A DNA stretch of 23,384 nucleotides from UBA9732 sp031935845 (GTDB lineage Bacteria > Spirochaetota > Spirochaetia > Sphaerochaetales > Sphaerochaetaceae), in contig JAJBWA010000100.1 of NCBI GenBank assembly GCA_031935845.1, positions 1 through 23,384 on the forward strand, read 5' to 3'. Position 1 is the first letter of the stretch, and each line of letters begins with the position of its first letter. The position numbers and the translations under genes are program-made. This document shows, piece after piece, positions 15,507 to 22,966 of the stretch. The notes below the pieces were generated by a model, which did no database searches, had not been told where the DNA came from, and saw nothing but the letters and a program-made list of their open reading frames with translations.

Positions 15507-16148
15507 TCAGCTCTTGTGTATGTGCGGCAGGTTCCAGTCGAACTTCTTTGCCAGGAAGCGTATCAGGATTACCAGAACAAGACCTGCCGCCATGGCGGCA
15601 TACTGGTTCGTGTCCCAGAGAAGGCATGTCGCAAGGGCCCCTGCTATTGAAGCCACTGCATAGATGTGCCGTACGAAGATTGCGGGAACTTCATTAGCCA
15701 GAAGATCCCTCAGGACTCCGCCTCCGACACCGGTAATCACACCCAGGAAAGTGCAGAGGAACAGACCTCCGTCCGTCATGGTCTGTCCCACGATCACGCC
15801 GTTGACCGTGAATGAGGCAAGGCCGATGGTGTCGAACCAGAACAGTGTCTTTCCGAATATGTGGTTCATCTTGGGCTTGGACTTTCCGCTGAGGTGGAAG
15901 TACAGGAAGAAGAATACCAGGTTCGCCACTATGAATGCCACGGTAACATAGGAAGGATCGCGGAACATGCGCGGAGGTACCGATCCTATGGTTATGTCGC
16001 GTGTGGCGCCTCCGCCCACGGCTGTCACGATACCCAGGATGCACACTCCAAGGTAGTCCATGTCCTTGCGTGCGGCCACAAGGGCGCCCGATATGGTGAA
16101 TGAGATGACTCCTATGAAATCAAGGACAGTCAGTATGTCGGTGTTCAT
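15507..16148 (-). CDS. TRIC-type cation channel family protein (UPF0126, YicG-like)
   Basis: Inner-membrane protein of the family related to trimeric intracellular cation channels; some bacterial members conduct potassium or affect amino-acid uptake. 213 residues with about seven hydrophobic segments. The internal duplication is visible: VGGGATRD at 44-51 and VGGGVLRD at 141-148, each after a similar helix pair (VISFTISGALVAARK and LASFTVNGVIVGQT). Start choice: GTG at 16154 and ATG at 16148 are both in frame; ATG is preferred because a TAAACT -10-like box ends exactly seven bases before it. No Shine-Dalgarno. Divergent from xylulokinase and tail-to-tail with fumC. The transported ion or metabolite is unknown. 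Confidence 0.9.
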   Translation of the reverse strand: MNTDILTVLDFIGVISFTISGALVAARKDMDYLGVCILGIVTAVGGGATRDITIGSVPPRMFRDPSYVTVAFIVANLVFFFLYFHLSGKSKPKMNHIFGKTLFWFDTIGLASFTVNGVIVGQTMTDGGLFLCTFLGVITGVGGGVLRDLLANEVPAIFVRHIYAVASIAGALATCLLWDTNQYAAMAAGLVLVILIRFLAKKFDWNLPHIHKS

Positions 16149-16153
16149 GGCCA

Positions 16154-16171
16154 CAGTTTATTCAAAAACTG
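16154..16171. repeat. Inverted repeat upstream of the TRIC gene
   Basis: CAGTTT (16154-16159) and AAACTG (16166-16171) are perfect 6-bp arms around a 6-bp spacer. The left arm overlaps the proposed -10 of the TRIC gene. Possible operator; short. Confidence 0.3.
16155..16160 (-). promoter_or_regulatory. -10-like box of the TRIC gene
   Basis: TAAACT on the minus strand matches the -10 consensus at the three most conserved positions. The seventh base downstream is 16148, the A of the ATG. No -35 is evident at normal spacing. Confidence 0.38.
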
Positions 16172-16175
16172 AAAA

Positions 16176-16192
16176 CTTTGATAGATTCAAAG
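16176..16192. repeat. Inverted repeat between the TRIC and xylulokinase genes
   Basis: CTTTGA and TCAAAG are perfect 6-bp arms around TAGAT. It lies between the two proposed -10 boxes of divergent genes, a suitable place for a shared regulator. Confidence 0.38.
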
Positions 16193-16205
16193 CACACTCG
16201 GATGA

Positions 16206-16211
16206 TAGAAT
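16206..16211 (+). promoter_or_regulatory. Extended -10 box of the xylulokinase gene
   Basis: TAGAAT preceded by TGA forms an extended -10. The seventh base downstream is 16218, the A of the start codon. No convincing -35 is found, as is common with extended -10 promoters. Confidence 0.48.
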
Positions 16212-16217
16212 CGACAT

Positions 16218-17702
16218 ATGAAGAAATACATAGGTGTTGATCTCGGAACGTCTGCAGTAAAACTGCTGCTTGTGAATCAGGAAGGGCAGATCGAGAAGAG
16301 TGCTACGGAGGAGTACCCTCTGGTATTCCCGGAGCCGGGCTGGAGCGAGCAGGATCCTCTGCAGTGGTGGGATGCTTTCCGCCGTGCCCTCAAGACCCTT
16401 CTGACGGAAGTCGATGTCTCTGAAATCGCGGCAATAGGAGCCGGCGGCCAGATGCATGGTCTTGTCGTGCTTGATAAAGACGACAATGTCATCAGACCCG
16501 CAATACTCTGGAACGACAGCAGGACACAGGCTGAAGTTGACTACCTTAACAACGAAATCGGCAGGGAAAAGCTGTCCAAGCTTACAGGCAACATAGCGTT
16601 CGCCGGATTCACCGCACCCAAGCTCCTCTGGATGAAGAAGCACGAGCATGACAACTTCTACCGCATCCGCAAGATCATGCTTCCCAAGGACTACATCAAC
16701 TACCGTCTCACAGGAGCACACGTAACGGATTATTCCGATGCCAGCGGAACCCTTCTTCTGGATGTCGAGAACAGGAAGTGGTCCGAGGAGATGATGAAGA
16801 TCTGCGAAGTCACCTATGACAAGCTGCCTGTGCTTCATGAAAGCCGTGAGGTAATCGGAACGGTCCGCAAGAAGGTTGCCGAGGAACTCGGACTGCCGGA
16901 GGGCGTCAAGGTTGTCACCGGAGCAGGAGACAACGCCGCTGCCGCACTGGGAACGGGCGTGGCCGGCGACGGGCTGTGCAACATATCCCTGGGAACCAGC
17001 GGAACCATATTCATCTCGTCCGATACATTCAGGGTGGACCCCGCAAATGCGCTGCATTCGTTTGCTCATGCCGACGGAGGCTATCACATGATGGGATGCA
17101 TCCTCTCTGCCGCATCGTGCAACAAATGGTTCTACGAGGACATCATGGGAACTTCGGATTACGCACAGGTCTGGAAATCCATCGACAAGGGAAACCTTGG
17201 AAGGAACTCCGTGTTCTTCCTTCCTTATCTGATGGGGGAAAGGAGCCCGATAAACGATACGGATGTCAGGGGTACGTTCGTAGGTCTGTCCATGGCCACC
17301 ACAAGGTATGAAATGGCGCAGGCAGTCATGGAGGGCGTGGCCTTTGCACTGCGCGACTGTCTTGAGGTCGCCCAGGCACAGGGCCTTCAGGTCTACCGGA
17401 GTTTCATCTGCGGAGGCGGCGCCAAGAGCGACATCTGGCGCAGGATAATCTGCAATGTCCTGAAGCTGGATCTGGATATCCCCAAGACCGAAGCCGGCCC
17501 GGGAATGGGCGGTGCAATGCTGGCCATGGTGGGTGACGGAGCATATGACAGCATCAGCAGCTGCATGGAGGAAATCTGCATGATCAGGAAGTCGGAGACA
17601 GTCATGCCGGAGCTTGCAGCCATGTATGATGCACAGTACAAGAAGTTCAAGATGATATATCCAAGTGTCAAGGATATGTATAGAAAATTCAGGCATATGT
17701 AA
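16218..17702 (+). CDS. xylB: Xylulokinase (FGGY family)
   Basis: Phosphorylates D-xylulose to xylulose 5-phosphate for entry into the pentose phosphate pathway. 494 residues, standard for XylB. N-terminal phosphate loop YIGVDLGTSAVK with Asp8; GGQMHGLV (76-83), typical of xylulokinases; WNDSRTQAE (98-106); catalytic base Asp238 in GAGDNAAAALG; LGTSGTIF; and the C-terminal ATP-binding GGGAKSDIWRRI. No xylose isomerase, transporter or regulator gene is adjacent, so it may serve a scattered regulon or another ketose. No Shine-Dalgarno precedes the ATG; an extended -10 box sits at leaderless distance. The end converges on thiQ across 97 bases. Confidence 0.93.
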   Translation: MKKYIGVDLGTSAVKLLLVNQEGQIEKSATEEYPLVFPEPGWSEQDPLQWWDAFRRALKTLLTEVDVSEIAAIGAGGQMHGLVVLDKDDNVIRPAILWNDSRTQAEVDYLNNEIGREKLSKLTGNIAFAGFTAPKLLWMKKHEHDNFYRIRKIMLPKDYINYRLTGAHVTDYSDASGTLLLDVENRKWSEEMMKICEVTYDKLPVLHESREVIGTVRKKVAEELGLPEGVKVVTGAGDNAAAALGTGVAGDGLCNISLGTSGTIFISSDTFRVDPANALHSFAHADGGYHMMGCILSAASCNKWFYEDIMGTSDYAQVWKSIDKGNLGRNSVFFLPYLMGERSPINDTDVRGTFVGLSMATTRYEMAQAVMEGVAFALRDCLEVAQAQGLQVYRSFICGGGAKSDIWRRIICNVLKLDLDIPKTEAGPGMGGAMLAMVGDGAYDSISSCMEEICMIRKSETVMPELAAMYDAQYKKFKMIYPSVKDMYRKFRHM

Positions 17703-17749
17703 AAAAGGAGCCATTCTCACACTGCGCAAGGTCTCTGTTCGAAGTGTTC

Positions 17750-17774
17750 AGATATCTCGGAGTAAAGGATATCT
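17750..17774. repeat. Inverted repeat between convergent xylB and thiQ
   Basis: AGATATC (17750-17756) and GATATCT (17768-17774) are perfect 7-bp arms around an 11-bp loop; GATATCTC also reads as a direct repeat (17751-17758 and 17768-17775). It lies in the 97-bp gap between the two stop codons. A bidirectional stop is possible, but the stem is AT-rich and neither side has a T-run. Confidence 0.35.
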
Positions 17775-17799
17775 CCTACAACCGGCCCAGGACTCTTCC

Positions 17800-18807
17800 T
17801 TATCCTACGGAGAATCCCTGGTCCTGATCCCGAATCACCGTTCTGTCCCTCGGGATGTATACGGAGACAGAGGAGCCTGCACCTGACGGTGCGGGCTTTT
17901 CTTTTGACATGGCCAGCACGGAGCGGTCTTTGTAAGCAAGCCTCACAAGGTATCCTGATCCTGTGTATTCATGGCTTTCAATGCATGCTTTTTCCAGAAT
18001 GAAGTGGTTCTCTGAAGAGCCTTCTCTGTTGATCTCAGCATCCTCAGGCCTGAAGAACAACACTTTATCTGAGGCTTTACCGTCAACACAGGACATCGGA
18101 ACGGCTGATCCTTCTCCGGTGAAGAATGCAGTGAACAGGTTGGACGGATGCCTGTAGAGCTCTTCCGGAGTTCCTATGTCCTCAAGTCTTCCGCCTCTCA
18201 TGATCATGATCCTGTCAGCTATGGCAAAGGCTTCCTCCCGGTCATGGGTGACATAGAGCATGGTGATTCCGGTGCGGTCATGGATCTGCCTGATTATGGT
18301 CCTGAGTTTCTTTCTCAGCGGGGCATCCAGTGCGGACAGCGGTTCATCCAGAAGGAGCATGCGTGGCTTTGCCGCCACGGCACGTATCAGGGCTATCCTC
18401 TGTGCCTCTCCTCCGCTGAGTTCGTGTACCGATCTGCTTCCGTAGCCGGCAAGATCAACCATCTCCAGTAGTCTTTCGGTCTCCGCATGCTTTTCTGATT
18501 CCGGTACATCCCTCATCCCGTACCGGATGTTCTTTTCCACGTTCATGGAAGGAAACAGTGAGAAATCCTGGAAGACCATTCCTATCCTGCGTTTGCGGAT
18601 GGGCATGCCGGTGATGTCCTCGCCGTCAAGCAGGATCTGTCCCGATACGCTGCTGTCCGTGCCGGATATTGCTCCCAGAAGCGTCGACTTGCCGCTTCCC
18701 GACGGACCCAGTATGCACATCAGCTCTCCTTTCTCCACGGAAAGGGAAATGTCCAGGGTGAAATGATGGAAGACTCTCCTGAGGTTCCTGCATTCAAGAT
18801 ACGGCAT
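17800..18807 (-). CDS. thiQ: Thiamine ABC transporter ATP-binding protein
   Basis: ATPase that powers import of thiamine or its phosphates through ThiP. 335 residues. Walker A GPSGSGKS (34-41), Q-loop Gln80, signature LSGGE (130-134), Walker B LLLDEP (151-156) and H-loop His188 (YVTHDREEA) are intact. About 100 extra residues follow the nucleotide-binding domain (from about 235, with VLFFRPEDAEI and VSVYIPRDRTVI), resembling the TOBE-type extension of CysA/PotA/FbpC ATPases; E. coli ThiQ lacks it. Start choice: the ATG at 18807 has AGGAGGAG before it, while the frame extends to a TTG at 18837. It overlaps thiP by 14 bp. On sequence alone the protein could be an iron or polyamine ATPase; the upstream riboswitch and ThiB decide for thiamine. 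Confidence 0.87.
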   Translation of the reverse strand: MPYLECRNLRRVFHHFTLDISLSVEKGELMCILGPSGSGKSTLLGAISGTDSSVSGQILLDGEDITGMPIRKRRIGMVFQDFSLFPSMNVEKNIRYGMRDVPESEKHAETERLLEMVDLAGYGSRSVHELSGGEAQRIALIRAVAAKPRMLLLDEPLSALDAPLRKKLRTIIRQIHDRTGITMLYVTHDREEAFAIADRIMIMRGGRLEDIGTPEELYRHPSNLFTAFFTGEGSAVPMSCVDGKASDKVLFFRPEDAEINREGSSENHFILEKACIESHEYTGSGYLVRLAYKDRSVLAMSKEKPAPSGAGSSVSVYIPRDRTVIRDQDQGFSVG

Positions 18808-20413
18808 ATTCGTCTCCTCCTGTTTCTCCGACGGCAAAGACGATCATCGCTATCGTCAGAAGAATCACCGCAAGGGCCGATGCGCCCTGATAGTTGTACT
18901 GGTTTATCATCTTGTAGATGAGGATGGGAATCGTGGTCACCCGGCCCTCGCTCAAGGCAAGCGTGGCATTGACCTCTCCCAGGGACAGGGCAAAGGCAAA
19001 GGCAAAAGCCCTGCGCCTGTATGGTTTCAGAAGAGGCTTCTCGATCAGCCTGTAGGCCTCTTCAGAATCGCCGCCCAATGTCTGTGCCGCAAGCGCGAGC
19101 CTGAGCGGAATCCGCCTTGCACCGGGGAGGATCGACCTGACTGCAAACGGCAGCACCACAACCGTGTGTGCGGCCAGAACCATGAGATATGACGTGAAGA
19201 TGTTGCGTACCGGCATCCTGGCCGCGATGAATGAAAACCCGAGTCCCATGGATACCGATCCTATTGCCATGGGAAGCGATGTCAGCAGCGCGGTCAGGCG
19301 GGAACCCGTACGTGCCGCACCCATCGATATTGCACAAGCCATGTTCGTGGCTATGAATGCCGATAGGGAAGCCACCAGCAGGCTGTTCAGCACTGCGCTG
19401 AGGCTTGTTGCGGTTCCGCTCTTTGTCCTTGCGGCTATTGCACTCCAGGCCTTGAGCGTGAAGGAACCGTCCTTGGTGAAGAAGGCCCTGTAGAGTATGG
19501 ACAGCATCGGCGGAGCCATGAAAAGGAATATCACAAGTGAGAGCACGATTGCCGCTGCACGTGTATTACCCGAGGTCCTGCACAATACGCGCCTGCTTCT
19601 GGAAACGCGCTTCTCTTCACGCCCGCTTCCGGTGATGAGAAGCAGGATGACCATGATGACGAACGAGAAGACGGCCAGGGCCGCAGATGAAGACGGATTC
19701 ACATCCGTGTACGTCCTCTTGTATATCTCCGCCTCCATGGTGAAGTACCTGGGGTTTCCTCCCAGACTCATGACAATCAGGAAAGAGGGAAAGCAGAAAA
19801 GGAATATCAGCGTGAATGCCGCAAGCAGCGTGCTCCATGTCTTGGGAAGAGTGATCCTGATGAATGTCGTGAATTCCGAAGCTCCCAGAAGCCTGGAAGT
19901 CTTTTCCTCCGTATCCGGCATGGAGCTCAGCGACGATGTGATCAGCGAGAACGCCACCGGGAAGTTCAGATAGACATGGGCCAGGATTATGGCCTTGAAC
20001 GAATAGAGTATCTTCACCGACCATGCACCGCCGCTTACGGCCGCAAGGGCATTGTTCACCATGCCGTTGTTGCCGTAGTAGATGATGAATCCCAGCACTG
20101 CCAGGATTGCAGGCAGTGCAAAGGCGGCGTCGCTCATGGTCAGGATGGCCCTGCGCCCGAAGAACGTGTATCTGGAGAAGAACACGGCAAACGGTACGGC
20201 AAGCAGTACCGAAATCAGGGCGCTGAGGAAGGATTCCCACACAGTGAACCCCAGAAGCCGCCATGTGTACGGATCAGAGAAAGTCTTCAGCGGTTCTCCC
20301 GATGACGTGAATGCCTTCAGGAAGACCGCCCCCATGGGCAGGATGAACACGACGGCCGTGACAATGAGGGCTGGTAGTGCTTTTCTTCTGTAGAAACCGT
20401 CGCGTCCGGTCAT
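18794..20413 (-). CDS. thiP: Thiamine ABC transporter permease
   Basis: Inner-membrane permease with two fused halves, 539 residues, as in ThiP and FbpB. Each half carries an EAA-type coupling loop that docks on ThiQ: about 169-191 (SRLLGASEFTTFIRITLPK) and about 444-466 (QTLGGDSEEAYRLIEKPLL). About twelve hydrophobic helices are visible, with a charged cytoplasmic linker near 262-282. The start ATG lies four bases after the thiB stop and has only a weak Shine-Dalgarno, so translation is probably coupled. The operon order thiB-thiP-thiQ matches that of proteobacteria. Confidence 0.9.
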   Translation of the reverse strand: MTGRDGFYRRKALPALIVTAVVFILPMGAVFLKAFTSSGEPLKTFSDPYTWRLLGFTVWESFLSALISVLLAVPFAVFFSRYTFFGRRAILTMSDAAFALPAILAVLGFIIYYGNNGMVNNALAAVSGGAWSVKILYSFKAIILAHVYLNFPVAFSLITSSLSSMPDTEEKTSRLLGASEFTTFIRITLPKTWSTLLAAFTLIFLFCFPSFLIVMSLGGNPRYFTMEAEIYKRTYTDVNPSSSAALAVFSFVIMVILLLITGSGREEKRVSRSRRVLCRTSGNTRAAAIVLSLVIFLFMAPPMLSILYRAFFTKDGSFTLKAWSAIAARTKSGTATSLSAVLNSLLVASLSAFIATNMACAISMGAARTGSRLTALLTSLPMAIGSVSMGLGFSFIAARMPVRNIFTSYLMVLAAHTVVVLPFAVRSILPGARRIPLRLALAAQTLGGDSEEAYRLIEKPLLKPYRRRAFAFAFALSLGEVNATLALSEGRVTTIPILIYKMINQYNYQGASALAVILLTIAMIVFAVGETGGDEYAVS

Positions 20414-20417
20414 ACTG

Positions 20418-21422
20418 CTACTTTACGACAGCCTCCGTCCAGATGTTCAGCAATTCAGATGCCTTCTCCGATGATCCCGTGAATATCTTCTCCGGGACAG
20501 GTGCGTAATCATAAGCCTCGGGAAGGACAACGGTCGAATTGACAGGATACATCGAGTTTGCATTCGCAAGGTCTACCTGGGCCTCGGTGAGAAGGAAATC
20601 GATGAAGGCCCGTGCCTCATCCCTGTGCTTTGTTCCCTTTACGATTCCCGCAGCTTCTATCGTCACCTCATGTCCGTCCGTGAAGGGCAGTGCCTGATAG
20701 CGGGTGGTGTCTTCCCACATCACGTGGTAGACGGGGCTTGTGGTATAGCTGATTACAATGGGAGCTTCGCCTTCGGTGAAAAGGCCGTATCCCGAAGACC
20801 ATCCCGATGCCGTGGTCAGTGCGTTCTCCGTCATTGTCTTCCACCAGTCCGTCCAGCCGTCACCCAGAGCGTTGTAGGTCCACATCATCAGACCTGTTCC
20901 TACGGAACTTGTCCTGGGATCTATCAGGATGACCTTGCCCCTGTACTCGTCCTTGGTCAGGTCTGCAAGGCATGTGGGCGGCGTGATTCCGGATTCGGTG
21001 TCCCAGACAAAGGCGAATGCACCATAATCATAAGGAATCAGCCGGTTTTGGGCATCGAATACATAACGGGAGTCAATGGTTCCGATGTAGGGTGAATCAT
21101 AGCTTTCCAGCAGGTCATAAGCCTTGTCGGCCATGTCGTCGGTGATTCCGAGAATGACGTCGCACTCTGTTCCGGATCCTTCAAGGCGGACTCTGTTTAT
21201 GACTTCGACAGCAGCCCCTGCGGCCACAAGGTTCACCTTGATACCCGTGGCTTCCTCGAATGCGGGAATCACTGTTCCGGCTGCGCCCCAGTCTCCGCAG
21301 AACGTGTCATAGGCATAGACTGTAAGTGTTTTCTGAGATGAACTGTTCTCTGACATGGTCTGGGCACAGACAAAAGATGCTGCAATCAGGATGACTGCAA
21401 GAACGGACAATACCTTTTTCAT
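20418..21422 (-). CDS. thiB: Thiamine-binding periplasmic protein
   Basis: Substrate-binding protein that captures thiamine, its monophosphate or diphosphate in the periplasm. 334 residues. A signal peptide (MKK, hydrophobic core, cleavage after FVCA near residue 20) is clear. The mature protein has ThiB features: TLTVYAYDTFCGDWG, INRVRLEG, CDVILGITDD, IPYDYGAFAFVWD and SGWSSGYGLF. The cysteine in FVCAQ lies just before cleavage; a lipobox is weak (SFVC), so a lipoprotein form is possible but not favoured. Start choice: ATG at 21422 with GGAGG six bases upstream; the frame extends further to 21467 without support. First gene after the TPP riboswitch. Confidence 0.92.
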   Translation of the reverse strand: MKKVLSVLAVILIAASFVCAQTMSENSSSQKTLTVYAYDTFCGDWGAAGTVIPAFEEATGIKVNLVAAGAAVEVINRVRLEGSGTECDVILGITDDMADKAYDLLESYDSPYIGTIDSRYVFDAQNRLIPYDYGAFAFVWDTESGITPPTCLADLTKDEYRGKVILIDPRTSSVGTGLMMWTYNALGDGWTDWWKTMTENALTTASGWSSGYGLFTEGEAPIVISYTTSPVYHVMWEDTTRYQALPFTDGHEVTIEAAGIVKGTKHRDEARAFIDFLLTEAQVDLANANSMYPVNSTVVLPEAYDYAPVPEKIFTGSSEKASELLNIWTEAVVK

Positions 21423-21473
21423 GAAAGGCCTCCATAAAAAGTGTTCTGTCCTGGGGAAAATGGTCAAGAATTC

Positions 21474-21549
21474 GTCGTTCCTACGCCGGCATTATCCGGA
21501 TCAGGTTCGAGGGTATGTTCTCAGGCCGCTCGGGCCACCCCTAGACGAC
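21474..21549 (-). promoter_or_regulatory. TPP riboswitch (THI element) controlling thiBPQ
   Basis: Read on the minus strand, the conserved elements occur in order: P1 GTCGT (21549-21545) pairing with ACGAC (21478-21474), AGGGGTG, CTGAGAA, ACCCT, GAACCTGAT, GGATAATGCC and GCGTAGGAA. All core thiamine-pyrophosphate contacts of the THI element are present. About 50 nt separate it from the thiB start. No hairpin with a T-run is seen there, so control of translation initiation through the GGAGG is more likely than transcription attenuation; the switching helix was not resolved. Confidence 0.95.
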
Positions 21550-21552
21550 TTA

Positions 21553-21581
21553 AGGATAAACCAGAGCCGGCGTTTGTTCAA
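21553..21581 (-). promoter_or_regulatory. Promoter of the riboswitch-thiBPQ operon
   Basis: TTGAAC (21581-21576) and TATCCT (21558-21553) are 17 bp apart on the minus strand. The start site falls at 21546-21549, exactly at the first bases of riboswitch helix P1. Confidence 0.7.
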
Positions 21582-21599
21582 TAAGGAGTACCCCCGTGC

Positions 21600-21627
21600 T
21601 TGATGTTTTCCTGCCAAACTGTAATAT
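21600..21627 (+). promoter_or_regulatory. Promoter of the diaminopropionate ammonia-lyase gene
   Basis: TTGATG (21600-21605) and TAATAT (21622-21627) are 16 bp apart. The start site near 21634 leaves a short leader with AGGAG before the ATG at 21648. Confidence 0.62.
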
Positions 21628-21647
21628 GTACATGCAGGAGAAACAGC

Positions 21648-22892
21648 ATGGACAACGACTATTCATACATCATACACAACAACGGGGATGTTTCCAAAAA
21701 GAATCAGGCTTTGGCAAGAAAGCTCTTCACCGTGGAGACTGCACGTCAGGCACGCAGCTTCCACAGGCAGATTCCCGGATATCACATGACTCCGCTTGCG
21801 GCGCTTCCGAACCTTGCGCACATGCTCGGAGTCGGCGGAATATACATCAAGGACGAGGCCCAGAGGCTTGAGCTCAACTCATTCAAGGTCATGGGAGGCT
21901 CGTTTGCCGTATACAACCTCATCAGGAGACTCCTCCACATGGAGGATCAGGAACTGACGTTCGAATACCTTACAAGCAAGGAGTGCCATGACAGGCTCGG
22001 GGACATCACGTTCTGCTCCGCTACCGACGGCAATCACGGAAGGGGACTTGCCTGGGCCGCCAGGAAACTCGGCCACAAGTGCGAGATCTATGTCCACTCG
22101 GAGACAAGCCAGGCCAGGATCGATGCCATCAGGGGCTACGGTGCCAACGTCACTGTAGTAGAGGGCAATTATGACGATGCAGTCCGGCTTGCCGCCAGTG
22201 AGGCAAAGAAGCACGGCTGGTATGTGGTCTCCGATACATCCTGGGACGGGTACACGGAAATCCCGACATGGATCATGCAGGGTTACACGTCAATGCTTCT
22301 CGAATGTCAGGAGCAGTTTTCCGGCATGGGTATCTCAAGACCCACCCATGTGTTCGTCCAGGCCGGCGTCGGTGCCCTGGCTGCATCGGTCGTAGGCTTC
22401 TACACCGCACTGTTTCCGGAGAACCCGCCGATCTTCGTGATCTGCGAGCCCAACAATGCCGCATGCATCTACGAATCCATGAAGGCAGGCGACGGAAAGT
22501 GCCACAGCGTCAAGGGCAGTCTGGACACAATCATGGCAGGTCTTGCATGCGGTGACCCGTCACCTCTGGCATTCGAGATCCTCAGGGACAATGCAGACAT
22601 CTTCGCATGCTTCCCGGACTATGTTGCGGCAAGGGGAATGAGGATCCTTTCCTGCCCGCTCAAGGGAGATCCGTTCATGATCAGCGGAGAAAGCGGAGCC
22701 CTTCCGCTGGGAGCCCTGTACTCGATCCTCACCGAGCCGGAGCAGGAGGACATCAGGAAGGCTCTGAAACTCAACGGAAAGTCCATGGTCTTCATGGTCA
22801 ACACCGAGGGAAATACAGATCCCAAGCATTTCAGACGCATAATCTGGGACGGAGTGGACCCTGTTCCTGCCGAGTTCAGGACAAAACGCTGA
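21648..22892 (+). CDS. ygeX: Diaminopropionate ammonia-lyase
   Basis: Pyridoxal-phosphate fold-type II enzyme that splits 2,3-diaminopropionate into pyruvate and two ammonia. 414 residues, close to the about 400 of E. coli YgeX. The PLP lysine is Lys80 in LNSFKVMGG. Asp127 (ATDGNHGRG) and Asp196 (SDTSWDGY) align with the catalytic aspartates I recall as Asp120 and Asp189 of the E. coli enzyme. TWIMQGY, AGVGALAASVVGF and ISGESGALPLG are further family motifs. Start choice: the ATG at 21648 has AGGAG eight bases upstream; the frame is open from 21600 but without support. It has its own promoter and is followed by a PLP-salvage kinase gene. No ygeW/ygeY/hyuA neighbours of the E. coli purine/diaminopropionate cluster are present. 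Confidence 0.93.
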   Translation: MDNDYSYIIHNNGDVSKKNQALARKLFTVETARQARSFHRQIPGYHMTPLAALPNLAHMLGVGGIYIKDEAQRLELNSFKVMGGSFAVYNLIRRLLHMEDQELTFEYLTSKECHDRLGDITFCSATDGNHGRGLAWAARKLGHKCEIYVHSETSQARIDAIRGYGANVTVVEGNYDDAVRLAASEAKKHGWYVVSDTSWDGYTEIPTWIMQGYTSMLLECQEQFSGMGISRPTHVFVQAGVGALAASVVGFYTALFPENPPIFVICEPNNAACIYESMKAGDGKCHSVKGSLDTIMAGLACGDPSPLAFEILRDNADIFACFPDYVAARGMRILSCPLKGDPFMISGESGALPLGALYSILTEPEQEDIRKALKLNGKSMVFMVNTEGNTDPKHFRRIIWDGVDPVPAEFRTKR

Positions 22893-22902
22893 TTGTTTCT
22901 AT

Positions 22903-22917
22903 AAATAGTAACTATTT
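22903..22917. promoter_or_regulatory. Perfect 15-bp palindrome upstream of the pyridoxamine kinase gene
   Basis: AAATAGT and ACTATTT flank a single central A. It lies 10 bp after the ygeX stop and about 14 bp upstream of the proposed -35. It could bind a dimeric regulator; as RNA the stem would be AT-rich and lacks a T-run. Confidence 0.42.
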
Positions 22918-22930
22918 CGTCATTTCTCTA

Positions 22931-22959
22931 TGTACATATTCGCCGGAATTGATTATAAC
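22931..22959 (+). promoter_or_regulatory. Possible promoter of the pyridoxamine kinase gene
   Basis: TGTACA (22931-22936) and TATAAC (22954-22959) are 17 bp apart. The seventh base after the -10 is 22966, immediately before the ATG at 22967, so the mRNA would be leaderless or nearly so. Confidence 0.42.
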
Positions 22960-22966
22960 GTGAGGC

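Noticed and set aside
16158..17729. A 523-codon open frame on the minus strand, fully antisense to xylulokinase
   Set aside because: The translation is rich in His, Cys and Asp with no family resemblance, and it is the mirror of a clear xylB frame. It is a by-product of codon bias.
17800..21422. The ABC transporter as an iron(III) or polyamine system
   Set aside because: The ATPase tail and the fused permease are compatible with that, but the THI element and ThiB-type binding protein make thiamine much more likely.
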